62,083 nt of DNA from Myxococcales bacterium (GCA_029863605.1 JAOTVB010000021.1:1-62083); one strand, 5' to 3'; shown: positions 1 through 8,254, numbered from the stretch's first letter. A program made the numbers and translations. The notes: generated from the sequence alone by a model not told the origin.

Positions 1-128
1 CCTAGACCGGTTAAATCCTAGCCTGTTGCTGGGTCAGAGGGTGTAGCCCGAGAGGGTGACCAGACGCCAGCGGCCGAACTCCACCGGTTGATGGACGCCG
101 GGAAACTTTGCATACTCGGCTCCTGGCG

Positions 129-542
129 ATGGCGGGAACGAGACCGACGGCACCTAGATCCCTCGTGATTCGGCGGGCTTGCGCGACCCTTGGACTTCTC
201 GCTCTCATCCTTCAAGGCTCGAGCGGCGGCCATATGCTCCTGGTCGAGCACACGAAGTGCGCAGAGCATGGTGAGCTGGTTCACGACGCGCACGGGCATC
301 CGGCCAATCTCGCCAACGACCCTGGTCCGTCGCTGCTCGGTACCTCCAATGCGCAGACCGAGGCCTCACACGATCACTGTTCGCTCGCAACCGAGCGTCG
401 CGACGCGGTGACATCCATCGTCGGTGCGTCGGTCACGGGTATGCTCACGATCATTGCCCCCGATGACGTGGAGATCGAGGTCACTCCATCGGACAGTGCG
501 CCCCGTTTTCGACTCGCCCCAAAGAACTCGCCGCCTGCCTGA
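129..542 (+). CDS. Small exported His-rich protein upstream of TonB receptor
   Basis: A 137-residue protein of unknown function. The N-terminus is basic and is followed by a hydrophobic stretch (about residues 15-30), which suggests a signal peptide. The mature part opens with GHMLLVEHTKCAEHGELVH, rich in His with one Cys, and another His-rich patch (HDAHGHP) follows. This could bind a metal, but that is inference. The ATG at 129 is preferred over a TTG at 108. The stop lies 59 bp before the TonB-dependent receptor on the same strand, so the two may be co-expressed and share a substrate. I do not recognise a named family. Confidence 0.6.
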   Translation: MAGTRPTAPRSLVIRRACATLGLLALILQGSSGGHMLLVEHTKCAEHGELVHDAHGHPANLANDPGPSLLGTSNAQTEASHDHCSLATERRDAVTSIVGASVTGMLTIIAPDDVEIEVTPSDSAPRFRLAPKNSPPA

Positions 543-601
543 CGTTCAACTTTTGGTTTTGAACGAACGACCGCGTTCCGCGCGCGGCGGCAGAGTGGTG
601 A

Positions 602-3217
602 ATGACACGGTTCGGAAACGACAACACGAGCATCGTGGTGCTGTGGGCTTTAGCCCTGTTGGCAAGCGCATCGGTGCAAGCGCAGGACGATCCGGACACT
701 GACGCTGGCACTGACGCTGACGCTGGCACTGAAACTGACCTGCATCCGCCGCATTTGGTCGAGGCGCCACCGCCTCCCTACCCCCCAGGCCACGAGGATG
801 AGGGTGCACACCCGACGGTCATTCTCCGGGTGACCGTCACGGCAGAGGCCAACGTCACCGATATCGTGGTCGAGCACTCTGCCGGCAGCGATTTCGATCA
901 GGCCGCGATAGACACCGTGAAGGGCTGGACCTTCGAGCCCGCTCGTCGCGGTGACACCCCCGTCTCGAGCCGCGTTCGCGTTGCCGTCCATTTCGAGCCC
1001 CCTCAGGCCGGTGCACCCCACGAGGGCGAGACGCACGAACCACAAACCGCTCCGCACGTCGCTCCAAGCCCAACACCTGGCAACGTCCCGGCACAAGCCG
1101 GACCCGCCGAGATCGCCGATACGAAAACCGAGAAACCCGAACGTCACGCCTATCGAACCGACGCCGAGGTAGATGCCGACCGCATGAGGGCCAGCGGGAG
1201 AGGACCCGTCGACTTCGAAATCGATCGACAAATTCTCGAAGCCGTCCCGGTCTTCACGGCGAGCGACCTCTTGAAACGTGTGCCGGGCCTCTACGTCGCC
1301 CGCCCTGAAGGTGGCGCGGTGGGCGAGCGCATCTTCTTGAGAGGCTTCGACTCGGAGCACGGACAAGACATCGAGTTCAACATCGGGGACGTCCCGATCA
1401 ATCAACCGTCGCACATCCACGGGCAAGGCTACACCTATCTCAACTTCGTGATCCCGGAGACGGTGCGCGAGCTTCGAGTGATCGAGGGAGTCTACGATCC
1501 GCGGCAGGGCGACTTCGCGATCGCTGGGACCATCGACTATGATCTCGGCGTCCTCGAGCGCGGGGTCTACGCCCGGACTCAGCTCGGGTCATTCGGCACA
1601 TTTCGGCAGATCGCGATCCTCGCGCCGCAAAAAGGCGCTACCGACACCTTCGGGGCGTTCCAACTGCAACGAACCGACGGCTTCGGCGAAAACCGAGGCG
1701 GGATCGACGGATCGGTGATGTTTCAATACGGCTTCGGTCGCGACAAATGGCGCTTTCGCGTTCACGCGGGTTTCGGCGGGACCCGGTATGACCTCGCCGG
1801 GGTCGTACGTCGCGACGATGTTCGGGCCGGGGAGGTCGATGGGCTCGGGGTCTATCCATTCGAGACGGCGCGCGCTCAAAACGGGTTCAACCTTGCCGGC
1901 ATGCTCGGAGTGTCGGGCGAGCACCGTGACGAAGACTTTCGGAACTCGAGCTTTGGTCTGTGGGTCCAATTTCTCGACTTCCGATTGCAGCAAAACTTCA
2001 CCGGGTTTCTCGAAACCGATGCGAACGGAGATACCCCTGGCGACCTCATTCAGCAGCTCGATCGCCGTTTCGTCCTCGGTGGCAACGCCCGTCATCGGAC
2101 CCGACAGTTTGCCCCGGCGGACTGGGCCAAGGGCACGGTAGAGCTTGGCATCGCAGCTCGGGTCGACATCATCGGGCAGGAACTGAATCTGATCGAAGCG
2201 CCGTCGAATCGTATTTACCAAGAGCGAATCGACGCCGACATCACGCAGGGAGACGTCGGGATGTGGCTCGACCTCGATTGGGACTTCACTCGGTTCCTCA
2301 ACATTAAAGGCGGCGTCCGCACCGACGTTTTCTTTTTCGATGTCAACGACCAGGAGGAAAGCGTGCGGCCGGATCCGCTACCGCCCGACTCGACCCGAGG
2401 TTACAGGCGCACCGCGGCAGGCGTCGCTGTCGGGCCCCGTGCCGTGGTTACCGTCAAGCCGATCGAGGAGCTCGGCATCGTCCTGGCGTACGGTCGCGGC
2501 TTTCGTTCTCCACAAGCCCGGTCGCTAGTCGAGAATGAGGGCGTTCCGTTCACGCGAGTGCACTCCGCCGACGTGGGGTTGCGAACTCGGATCGGGGAGA
2601 ACGACGAGCTCGAGCTCGCCTTGACGGGGTTCTTTGCAAAGCTCGACAACGATCTGATCTTCGAAGCACACGAAGCTCGCTTTGAAGAGCTCGGACCAAC
2701 CACGCGGATCGGGGCGACCTTCTATTCGCAGTTTCGTCCGCTCCCATGGCTGTTTGGCGCGGTCTCGGTGACCTACGCGCACGCCACACTCGACGAAACC
2801 CCGGACCCCGAACCCGGTGAGCCAAGCGCCGGTCTCGAAGCAGGCGACCCCGTACCGTTCGTACCCCCATGGCTTTTTCGGCTCGACCTTGGCGCAGAGG
2901 GAGAACTCGTCATGCTCGGAAAATATTCGCTTCGCGGAAACGTGGGCCTTGCGTACACCTTCCTCGGCGAGCGCCCTCTGCGATTCGCCGAGACCTCACC
3001 CCGCGTCAATCTTCTCGACCTCTCTGCGGGTCTCTCATGGCGGTTCTTCGATCTGGGCTTGCAGATCTACAACGTCGTGAACGTGCAATATGCGGCCCAG
3101 GAGTTCATATTCGAATCGAATTGGAATCCGGGAGCAACGCCCTCGGGGACACCCGCCCGGCACGTCGCGGCAGGAGCACCTCGGAGCTTCATCTTTCAGA
3201 TCGGCTTCCGTCTGTAG
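602..3217 (+). CDS. TonB-dependent receptor with N-terminal TonB-like domain
   Basis: An 871-residue outer-membrane active transporter. A signal peptide ending near SVQAQ is followed by an acidic low-complexity stretch (DTDAGTDADAGTET) made by a hexanucleotide repeat. A TonB C-terminal-like domain follows at about residues 55-140 (PPPPYPP, then VILRVTVTAEANVTDIVVEH and VKGWTFEPAR). The plug starts near residue 200 (FEIDRQILEAVPVFTASDLL, RIFLRGFDSEHG) and contains a His-containing SHIHGQGY segment. The rest is a beta-barrel ending in the aromatic-rich SFIFQIGFRL. The TonB-like domain sits where a signalling domain would be in a transducer-type receptor. The cargo is unknown; the His-rich neighbour at 129 hints at a metal. 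Confidence 0.85.
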   Translation: MTRFGNDNTSIVVLWALALLASASVQAQDDPDTDAGTDADAGTETDLHPPHLVEAPPPPYPPGHEDEGAHPTVILRVTVTAEANVTDIVVEHSAGSDFDQAAIDTVKGWTFEPARRGDTPVSSRVRVAVHFEPPQAGAPHEGETHEPQTAPHVAPSPTPGNVPAQAGPAEIADTKTEKPERHAYRTDAEVDADRMRASGRGPVDFEIDRQILEAVPVFTASDLLKRVPGLYVARPEGGAVGERIFLRGFDSEHGQDIEFNIGDVPINQPSHIHGQGYTYLNFVIPETVRELRVIEGVYDPRQGDFAIAGTIDYDLGVLERGVYARTQLGSFGTFRQIAILAPQKGATDTFGAFQLQRTDGFGENRGGIDGSVMFQYGFGRDKWRFRVHAGFGGTRYDLAGVVRRDDVRAGEVDGLGVYPFETARAQNGFNLAGMLGVSGEHRDEDFRNSSFGLWVQFLDFRLQQNFTGFLETDANGDTPGDLIQQLDRRFVLGGNARHRTRQFAPADWAKGTVELGIAARVDIIGQELNLIEAPSNRIYQERIDADITQGDVGMWLDLDWDFTRFLNIKGGVRTDVFFFDVNDQEESVRPDPLPPDSTRGYRRTAAGVAVGPRAVVTVKPIEELGIVLAYGRGFRSPQARSLVENEGVPFTRVHSADVGLRTRIGENDELELALTGFFAKLDNDLIFEAHEARFEELGPTTRIGATFYSQFRPLPWLFGAVSVTYAHATLDETPDPEPGEPSAGLEAGDPVPFVPPWLFRLDLGAEGELVMLGKYSLRGNVGLAYTFLGERPLRFAETSPRVNLLDLSAGLSWRFFDLGLQIYNVVNVQYAAQEFIFESNWNPGATPSGTPARHVAAGAPRSFIFQIGFRL
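695..736. repeat. GRCRCT hexamer array inside the receptor gene
   Basis: Seven consecutive hexamers fit GRCRCT or nearly so: GACACT, GACGCT, GGCACT, GACGCT, GACGCT, GGCACT, GAAACT. They are in frame and encode Asp-Thr, Asp-Ala and Gly-Thr dipeptides just after the signal peptide. The same unit occurs in intergenic arrays elsewhere in the window. Confidence 0.75.
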
Positions 3218-3258
3218 GCGCTGGCGCGGAGGCGAGCGCCGGAATACTCTGTGCTTGG

Positions 3259-4788
3259 GTGCCGGACCAAGAGGACTTTCCGATCGCGATCATCGGTGCC
3301 GGGTTTGCCGGCATTGGCGCCGCAATTCGCTTGAAGCAAGAAGGCATCGAGTCGTTCACGATGTTCGAGCGCGCAAGCGAGGTCGGCGGGACCTGGCGCG
3401 ACAACACCTATCCGGGTTGCGCCTGCGACGTGCAGTCGCACGTGTACTCGCTGTCTTTCGAGCAAAACCCGAACTGGAGCAGGCGCTATTCGACCTGGCA
3501 AGAGATTCAAGAGTACCTGATCGGCCTCGTCGACAAGTGGGGTCTCGAAAAGCACCTCCGGCGCAATACCGAGATCGTAAGCGCCGAGTTCGACGAAGAG
3601 AAAGGCACTTGGGCATTGAAGACCAACGAGGGCGACACCTTCACAGCGAGGGTCGTGCTCTCGGGCGTCGGGGGCTTGGTCGACCCTTCCTATCCGACGA
3701 TCGACGGGATCGATGAGTTTTCGGGCGACATGTTCCATACGGCGCGCTGGAATCACGAAGTCGACCTCACCGACAAGCGGGTCGCTGTCATCGGCACGGG
3801 CGCAAGCGCCGTCCAAGTCGTGCCTTCGATCGCCTCGGCGGTCGCGAAGCTCAGCGTGTTCCAGCGCACCGCCGCCTGGGTCGTGCCGAAGTTCGACCTC
3901 GAGTATTCGCCGCGCGTGAAACGGCTTGCCGCCCGTTTTCCGTTTCTCCTGCGCATCGCGCGTTTCTTCAAGTACTGGCTCAGCGAGCTTTTGGGCCCCA
4001 TCGTCTTCCTCGATTCGAAGCTCCTGTCGCGCATCGGTCGATCGATTTCGATGTGGAACTTGCGCCGCCAGGTCCAAGACCCCGAGCTCCAAAAGCGGCT
4101 GACCCCCGACTTTCAGTTCGGCTGCAAGCGTGTCCTCGTCTCCGACGACTATTGGGCAGCCTTCGAGCGCGCCAACGTCGAGCTAATCACCGAGCCGATC
4201 GAAGCCATTCGGCGCGAAGGAATCGAGACCACGGATGGCAAGCTACACGTGTTCGACGTGATCGTCCTCGCAACCGGTTTCCTGCTGGGTCTAGCCGCGG
4301 CTCCGTTTCAGATCCGAGGCCGGGGCGGTCGAACCCTCGACGAGGCCTGGCGCGATGGCGCCATGGCCTACAAAGGCATGACGGTCTCTGGCTTCCCGAA
4401 CTGGTTCACGATGATGGGCCCGAACACCGGCCCCGGGCACACGTCCGTACTGGTCTATACCGAAGCGCAAATCGCGCATGCCCTTCAAGCGATCAAAAAG
4501 ATGATGGCCGAGGACATCAAGTATTGCGACGTCCGCCAAGACGTGCAGGACCGCTACAACGAAGGCATTCAACGCCGCATGAAGCACATGGTCTGGGGGT
4601 CCGGGTGCCACAGTTGGTATCTGTCGAGTGATGGCCGTAATCGCTCGCTCTACCCAGGGTTTGCCTGGGAGTACATCTTGCGCACACGTCGCCTGAATTC
4701 GGCGGACTACGAGGTTGCCTTCTTCGAGAGTGAACGTCAGCTCGAGGAATCGGACGAGGTCGAACAGGGCCTCGCGGCCGCTCGGTAA
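3259..4788 (+). CDS. Flavin-dependent Baeyer-Villiger-type monooxygenase
   Basis: A 509-residue class B flavoprotein monooxygenase. Enzymes of this family use FAD and NADPH to insert oxygen next to a ketone or hydroxylate related substrates. Visible features are the FAD Rossmann motif GAGFAG (residues 13-18), the fingerprint FxGxxxHxxxW as F154, G156, H160 and W164 (FSGDMFHTARW), and a second nucleotide-binding motif VIGTGASA near residue 177. The frame is open far upstream into the receptor gene, but the GTG at 3259 puts the first Rossmann strand at the usual distance from the start and leaves a 41-bp gap after the receptor stop. The substrate cannot be told. Confidence 0.85.
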   Translation: MPDQEDFPIAIIGAGFAGIGAAIRLKQEGIESFTMFERASEVGGTWRDNTYPGCACDVQSHVYSLSFEQNPNWSRRYSTWQEIQEYLIGLVDKWGLEKHLRRNTEIVSAEFDEEKGTWALKTNEGDTFTARVVLSGVGGLVDPSYPTIDGIDEFSGDMFHTARWNHEVDLTDKRVAVIGTGASAVQVVPSIASAVAKLSVFQRTAAWVVPKFDLEYSPRVKRLAARFPFLLRIARFFKYWLSELLGPIVFLDSKLLSRIGRSISMWNLRRQVQDPELQKRLTPDFQFGCKRVLVSDDYWAAFERANVELITEPIEAIRREGIETTDGKLHVFDVIVLATGFLLGLAAAPFQIRGRGGRTLDEAWRDGAMAYKGMTVSGFPNWFTMMGPNTGPGHTSVLVYTEAQIAHALQAIKKMMAEDIKYCDVRQDVQDRYNEGIQRRMKHMVWGSGCHSWYLSSDGRNRSLYPGFAWEYILRTRRLNSADYEVAFFESERQLEESDEVEQGLAAAR

Positions 4789-4813
4789 GGGCTACGGCTA
4801 CGCCTCGGGCGTC

Positions 4814-5833
4814 TTAGTTCCGCCCCGGAAGACCGAAGGGAGAGCCGCACGGCAGGTCGTACAGCAATACGCCGTCCTCGGTTTCGCCGGTGGGCTGCGG
4901 GTCCTCAACCAAACCGCCTTCGAACGCGGCGATCTTGGTGTCACCATCGATGTAGGCAAGAAACTGGCACATTTCCTCCTGCCCGTTGTTGCCCCAGTGA
5001 AGCACCCGGTCGGTCGTGTTGTTGTACCCGCAGACGTAGTTGAGACGCCTCGCGCCTTCAGAATTGAGCGGAGGATCGATCGTGACGCCGAGCGTATCGC
5101 CTGGGTTGTTCGTGAAGTCCACGATCGAGCGTTGGTTCCCCTCGTCGTCGACGAAGCTCATTTGGAAAGAGTTCCCCCACTGATGATAGTGGCCGAGCAC
5201 ATAGTAAATGTTGTAAGATTCGCCGACAAAGTCGCCGATGTCACACGTCTGTGACCAGCGCGACCGTCGCTGCGCAGGAATTGCGATGTCGGACATGAGG
5301 AAGCTGACTTCGCGCAGCTTGACCTCGACTGCTTCTTCCTCGATCGCCTGAAGGCCCATCGTCAGCGAGCTGTTGATCGGGGCCGCTCCAGCATTGAAGA
5401 GATGGACGGTTCCAACGATCTTGCTGCGCGGTGGCACGACGATGACCGCACCTTCGGGGAACGCTTGCACCTCTTCGAAGGATTGGGTCGACTGAGCGAA
5501 GATCACACCGCCGGCTAGAGCGGCCTCCACCTGGTTCCAATTACGGTCGCGGCACTTCCACGTCCCATCTTCCCCGTACAACTCCTCGGGGACGAAGGAC
5601 CAGTTCGAGTGGTGCCAAGCGCCGTCGTTGACCTGCCGCACTCTGTTGACGTAGAGGGTTTCGTCGTTGTCCAACGTCCAACTCTGACACCAGTATTCTT
5701 CAGCCGAGGAGTCCACCAGGATGGGATCGAAGGTGTGCTCCAAAGTCGCAACAAACGCCGACCCATCGTCACCGCCGCTCCCACAACCCACCGCGAAGAT
5801 GGCTGCCGCCACCAATAAAATTATTACGGGCAT
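4814..5833 (-). CDS. Lipoprotein resembling copper type II monooxygenase (PHM-like)
   Basis: A 339-residue lipoprotein: MPVIILLVAAAIFAVGC is a clear lipobox. The body has features reminiscent of peptidylglycine hydroxylating monooxygenase-type proteins: a His pair (AWHHSNW) in the N-terminal half, a KIVGTVHLFNAG strand with one His, and an HYHQWG motif (HxHxxG) in the C-terminal half. In that family these histidines hold two coppers. I could not assign the Met ligand, so activity is uncertain. The start at 5833 is chosen because the upstream reading is a repeat-derived Pro/Thr stretch. The stop lies 25 bp from the convergent monooxygenase stop. Confidence 0.55.
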   Translation of the reverse strand: MPVIILLVAAAIFAVGCGSGGDDGSAFVATLEHTFDPILVDSSAEEYWCQSWTLDNDETLYVNRVRQVNDGAWHHSNWSFVPEELYGEDGTWKCRDRNWNQVEAALAGGVIFAQSTQSFEEVQAFPEGAVIVVPPRSKIVGTVHLFNAGAAPINSSLTMGLQAIEEEAVEVKLREVSFLMSDIAIPAQRRSRWSQTCDIGDFVGESYNIYYVLGHYHQWGNSFQMSFVDDEGNQRSIVDFTNNPGDTLGVTIDPPLNSEGARRLNYVCGYNNTTDRVLHWGNNGQEEMCQFLAYIDGDTKIAAFEGGLVEDPQPTGETEDGVLLYDLPCGSPFGLPGRN

Positions 5834-5915
5834 AGTCCGCGAAGAATTTATCAAGCGCCGACCCAGCGCAAGCCGACGGCGCCCAAGGCCCCTGATCCTT
5901 TGGAATTTCAGGAGC

Positions 5916-5969
5916 GGTGACAGTGGCAGCGTCGGTGCCAGCGTCTGTGCCGGTGCCGGGGTCTGTGGT
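5916..5969. repeat. GRCRCY hexamer array between divergent genes
   Basis: Nine consecutive hexamers read on the minus strand as variants of GRCRCY (for example GACGCT, GGCACC, GACGCT). They lie between the divergent starts of the PHM-like lipoprotein (5833) and the metallo-hydrolase (5981), so they occupy the promoter space of both. Confidence 0.7.
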
Positions 5970-5980
5970 AGGGGCCTCTC

Positions 5981-7036
5981 GTGCTGCGAAAGCCGACCCA
6001 TCTCGCGCTCGCACTTCTAGCGCTGTGCCTGGTCACCTCCGTCGCTGCGGAGCCCTCGGTTGGCTCTCTTGGGCCGGCGCCCCGTGACTCGGATGGCCGC
6101 TTCGAGAACATCGCAGGCAACCTTCCGCATGGTAGCCTCTCGGTCCGCATTCCGTTCTTCGTGAGGCGGATCGCAGGGTCCTTCTTCGACCGGCCGGGCG
6201 CACCCGACGAAATCGCCAACGACGGCGCCTTCCTCCGAGAGAATGCGGAGCACAGCACGCCGACCGTCACGTGGGTCGGCCACGCGACGATGCTCGTGCA
6301 AATGGATCACGTCACGTTTCTGACCGATCCCATCTGGTCGGAGACGCCAAGCCCGGTGTCGTTCGCCGGGCCGCGGCGCTTCGTGCCGCCGGGCGTCGCG
6401 CTGCAGGATCTCCCATCGATCGATTTCGTGGTGGTCTCGCACAATCATTACGACCATCTAGATCTGCCCACCTTGGTCGCGCTTGCGAACCGAAGCCCCG
6501 ACACGCGCTTCTTCGTCCCTCTCGAGAACGGTGCGCTCCTGCGTGACAACGGAATCGACAACGTAGAAGAGCTCGATTGGGGCGACTCGATCGAATACGC
6601 CGGCGTTCGCGTGCACTGTCTACCAGCCCAACACTGGAGCAAACGAGGTCTCGACGACGATCGAAAAGCGCTCTGGTCTTCTTGGGCGGTAGTCGGAACC
6701 GAGCGGCGCTTCTACTTTGCCGGCGACACAGGCTATTTCGACGGCTTCACCAGGATTGCCGAAGCGCTCGGACCCTTTGACCTCGCGGCCGTACCGATCG
6801 GTGCCTACGAACCGATTGCGATGATGAAAGCTTCGCACCTGAACCCCGAGGAAGCCGTTCAAGCCGCGATCGATCTAAAGGCCCGGGCCGCGGTCGCCAT
6901 GCACTACGGCACCTTCGATCTCTCCGATGAGCCGCTCCACGAGCCGCCCGAACGTTTCCGCAAAGCAGTCGCAGCGAGCCCCCTCGGTGAACAACGCGGC
7001 TGGCTCCTCCGCATCGGCGAAATCCGAAAGTTCTAA
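5981..7036 (+). CDS. Exported metallo-beta-lactamase-fold hydrolase, NAPE-PLD-like
   Basis: A 351-residue protein with a signal peptide (LALALLALCLVTSVAAEP). The metallo-beta-lactamase fold is shown by TWVGHATMLVQMDHVTFLTDP, the metal motif SHNHYDHLD (HxHxDH), a later PAQHWSKRG, FAGDTGYFDGF, and a final AMHYGTFDL. The WVGHAT and PAQHWS elements are typical of the N-acyl-phosphatidylethanolamine phospholipase D/RomA-like branch, which suggests a phosphodiesterase acting on lipids in the periplasm. The start codon is GTG at 5981, close to the hexamer array. Confidence 0.8.
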   Translation: MLRKPTHLALALLALCLVTSVAAEPSVGSLGPAPRDSDGRFENIAGNLPHGSLSVRIPFFVRRIAGSFFDRPGAPDEIANDGAFLRENAEHSTPTVTWVGHATMLVQMDHVTFLTDPIWSETPSPVSFAGPRRFVPPGVALQDLPSIDFVVVSHNHYDHLDLPTLVALANRSPDTRFFVPLENGALLRDNGIDNVEELDWGDSIEYAGVRVHCLPAQHWSKRGLDDDRKALWSSWAVVGTERRFYFAGDTGYFDGFTRIAEALGPFDLAAVPIGAYEPIAMMKASHLNPEEAVQAAIDLKARAAVAMHYGTFDLSDEPLHEPPERFRKAVAASPLGEQRGWLLRIGEIRKF

Positions 7037-7041
7037 CCACG

Positions 7042-7083
7042 CTCACTGACGCCGACACTGGCATTGTTCTCGAGGAGTAGGTG
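7042..7083. repeat. GRCRCT hexamer element with conserved tail, copy 1
   Basis: Hexamers CTCACT, GACGCC, GACACT and GGCATT are followed by GTTCTC and then GAGGAGTAGGTG. The element begins 6 bp after the stop of the upstream plus-strand gene and lies in the convergent gap before the TetR gene. The tail and the preceding hexamers match the copy at 17320-17373 at 23 of 27 positions by eye. Confidence 0.7.
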
Positions 7084-7172
7084 CCTTGGGCCGCGGCACG
7101 GGATGGGCAGCACAGCGATGGGGGGAAGCCCGCGTGCCGCGGTCCGAGACACCGGTTGACGCAGAGCCGCTG

Positions 7173-7778
7173 CTACGACAGCCCGATCCCCGACTGCAAG
7201 AGCTGGGTCGCTGCGAGGGCGAGCTTTCTCGCGTCTTCCGAGGAGAGCGATGCCAATCGTGGGTGGCCGTCGACGACCATTCTGGCCAGGCCGTGGGTGA
7301 GGGCTTCGCTCGTCAGTGCGATGAGCTCCGGATCGGCCTCCGGGATGAGGCCGGCGTTCTGGCCCTCGCAGATGAGCGCGATCAACTTCAGACGGCGCTC
7401 ATCTTCGAGGTCGCCCAGAAATCGGCCCGAGGTCGAGCCACTGCTTTGCATCAAGTCGAACAGCCTCGGATGCTCGGCCGCGAATCGCACGTAGGCCACG
7501 GTCATCGCCCGAAACTGGGTGAGCACATCGGCGTCTCGCGGTGTGGACTCATCGAGCTTTCGGTCGAGCTCGGCCCGCGCGCGTGCGGCGACCGCATCTA
7601 GTAAAACCGCTTTGTCCGCGAAATGCCGAAAAGGTGCCGCAGACGACACCCCCGCTTCTCGCGCGAGCGCCCGAATGCTGACGGACTCGGGTCCTTGGGA
7701 ATCGACGAGACGAAAAGCTGCCGCGAGAAGCGCCTCGCGGAGATTTCCATGGTGATATGGTTGGCGACTTGGGCTCAT
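7173..7778 (-). CDS. TetR/AcrR family transcriptional regulator
   Basis: A 201-residue regulator. The N-terminal helix-turn-helix is clear: HHGNLREALLAAAFRLV, then SIRALAREAGVSSAAPFRHF (recognition helix) and ADKAVLLDAVA. The C-terminal ligand domain resembles the WHG type (YVRFAAEHPRLFDLM). The start at 7778 (MSPSRQPYHHGN) is preferred over 7808 because the family normally begins just before the HHGNLR helix. The promoter region upstream carries four copies of a palindromic motif, so the protein probably represses itself. The inducer is unknown. Confidence 0.88.
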   Translation of the reverse strand: MSPSRQPYHHGNLREALLAAAFRLVDSQGPESVSIRALAREAGVSSAAPFRHFADKAVLLDAVAARARAELDRKLDESTPRDADVLTQFRAMTVAYVRFAAEHPRLFDLMQSSGSTSGRFLGDLEDERRLKLIALICEGQNAGLIPEADPELIALTSEALTHGLARMVVDGHPRLASLSSEDARKLALAATQLLQSGIGLS

Positions 7779-7798
7779 GCCCCTGAGCTTACCAAAGC

Positions 7799-7905
7799 AT
7801 GTTACCAATGCTTACTTTCCGAGGTTGGATAATGTTAGCACTGCTTACACCTAAATGTAAGCACTAGTAACATCTGCCCTCGTGGGATGTTATCAACGCT
7901 AACAT
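7799..7905. promoter_or_regulatory. Four operator-like palindromic repeats upstream of the TetR gene
   Basis: Four related sites occur in 107 bp: ATGTTACCAATGCTTAC (7799-7815), ATGTTAGCACTGCTTACA (7832-7849), TGTAAGCACTAGTAACAT (7856-7873, inverted) and ATGTTATCAACGCTAACAT (7887-7905). The last is nearly a perfect palindrome with ATGTTA and TAACAT arms. The region is locally AT-rich compared with the rest of the window. These are probably binding sites for the adjacent TetR protein; that link is inference. Confidence 0.7.
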
Positions 7906-7954
7906 CTCGACGAGGCCTGGCGATTCCTACGCTGCACCGATCGCCAACCCCAAG

Positions 7955-8254
7955 CTAACGACAGACATTAAGCGCGACGTCGCACTTGTAGTCGTAGGGG
8001 CAGTCCTTCTTCGTCTGACACGGCAGCATCTCGCAAACGCCGCTCTCTTCGTTGCAGAAATAAGGTGGTGAGCAGCTGTGAAGACGACATGCAACCTTCC
8101 CAGAGCGGCGCGGGCGCTCGGCCTCTTCGGCGCCTGGCGGCGCGGTCGTTGGGCTTGTGTCCCGCACGCTCTTCGAGCTGCCGCACCCTGAGATGACCAA
8201 TGCGAGCCAAAGCCCGATCGTCACCACCCCTCGACCTGCCCGAATGCCGACCAT
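7955..8254 (-). CDS. Small Cys-rich lipoprotein
   Basis: A 99-residue protein with lipobox LVISGC, so probably lipid-anchored. After a Pro/Thr/Glu linker comes a compact Cys-rich module with the pattern CRLHSC, FCNEESGVCEMLPC, DCPYDYKCD and VC: eight Cys in about 40 residues, probably disulphide-bonded. Similar short Cys-rich modules are common in secreted proteins of myxobacteria. The start at 8254 is chosen so that the hydrophobic segment follows directly. It is divergent from uspA-like with a 25-bp gap. No function can be assigned. Confidence 0.6.
   Translation of the reverse strand: MVGIRAGRGVVTIGLWLALVISGCGSSKSVRDTSPTTAPPGAEEAERPRRSGKVACRLHSCSPPYFCNEESGVCEMLPCQTKKDCPYDYKCDVALNVCR

Noticed and set aside
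1..107. Possible riboswitch or RNA leader before the first gene
   Set aside because: I looked for cobalamin-type conserved boxes and other known leader motifs and saw none that fit.
650..1426. Long minus-strand frame opposite the TonB receptor
   Set aside because: It is a shadow of the receptor gene: the opposite frame has clear family motifs and this one has none.
2869..3258. N-terminal extension of the monooxygenase frame
   Set aside because: It runs inside the receptor gene in another frame and would push the Rossmann motif about 140 residues from the start; the GTG at 3259 is better.
3196..4092. Long minus-strand frame opposite the monooxygenase
   Set aside because: High-GC antisense reading of a gene whose motifs are clear on the plus strand.
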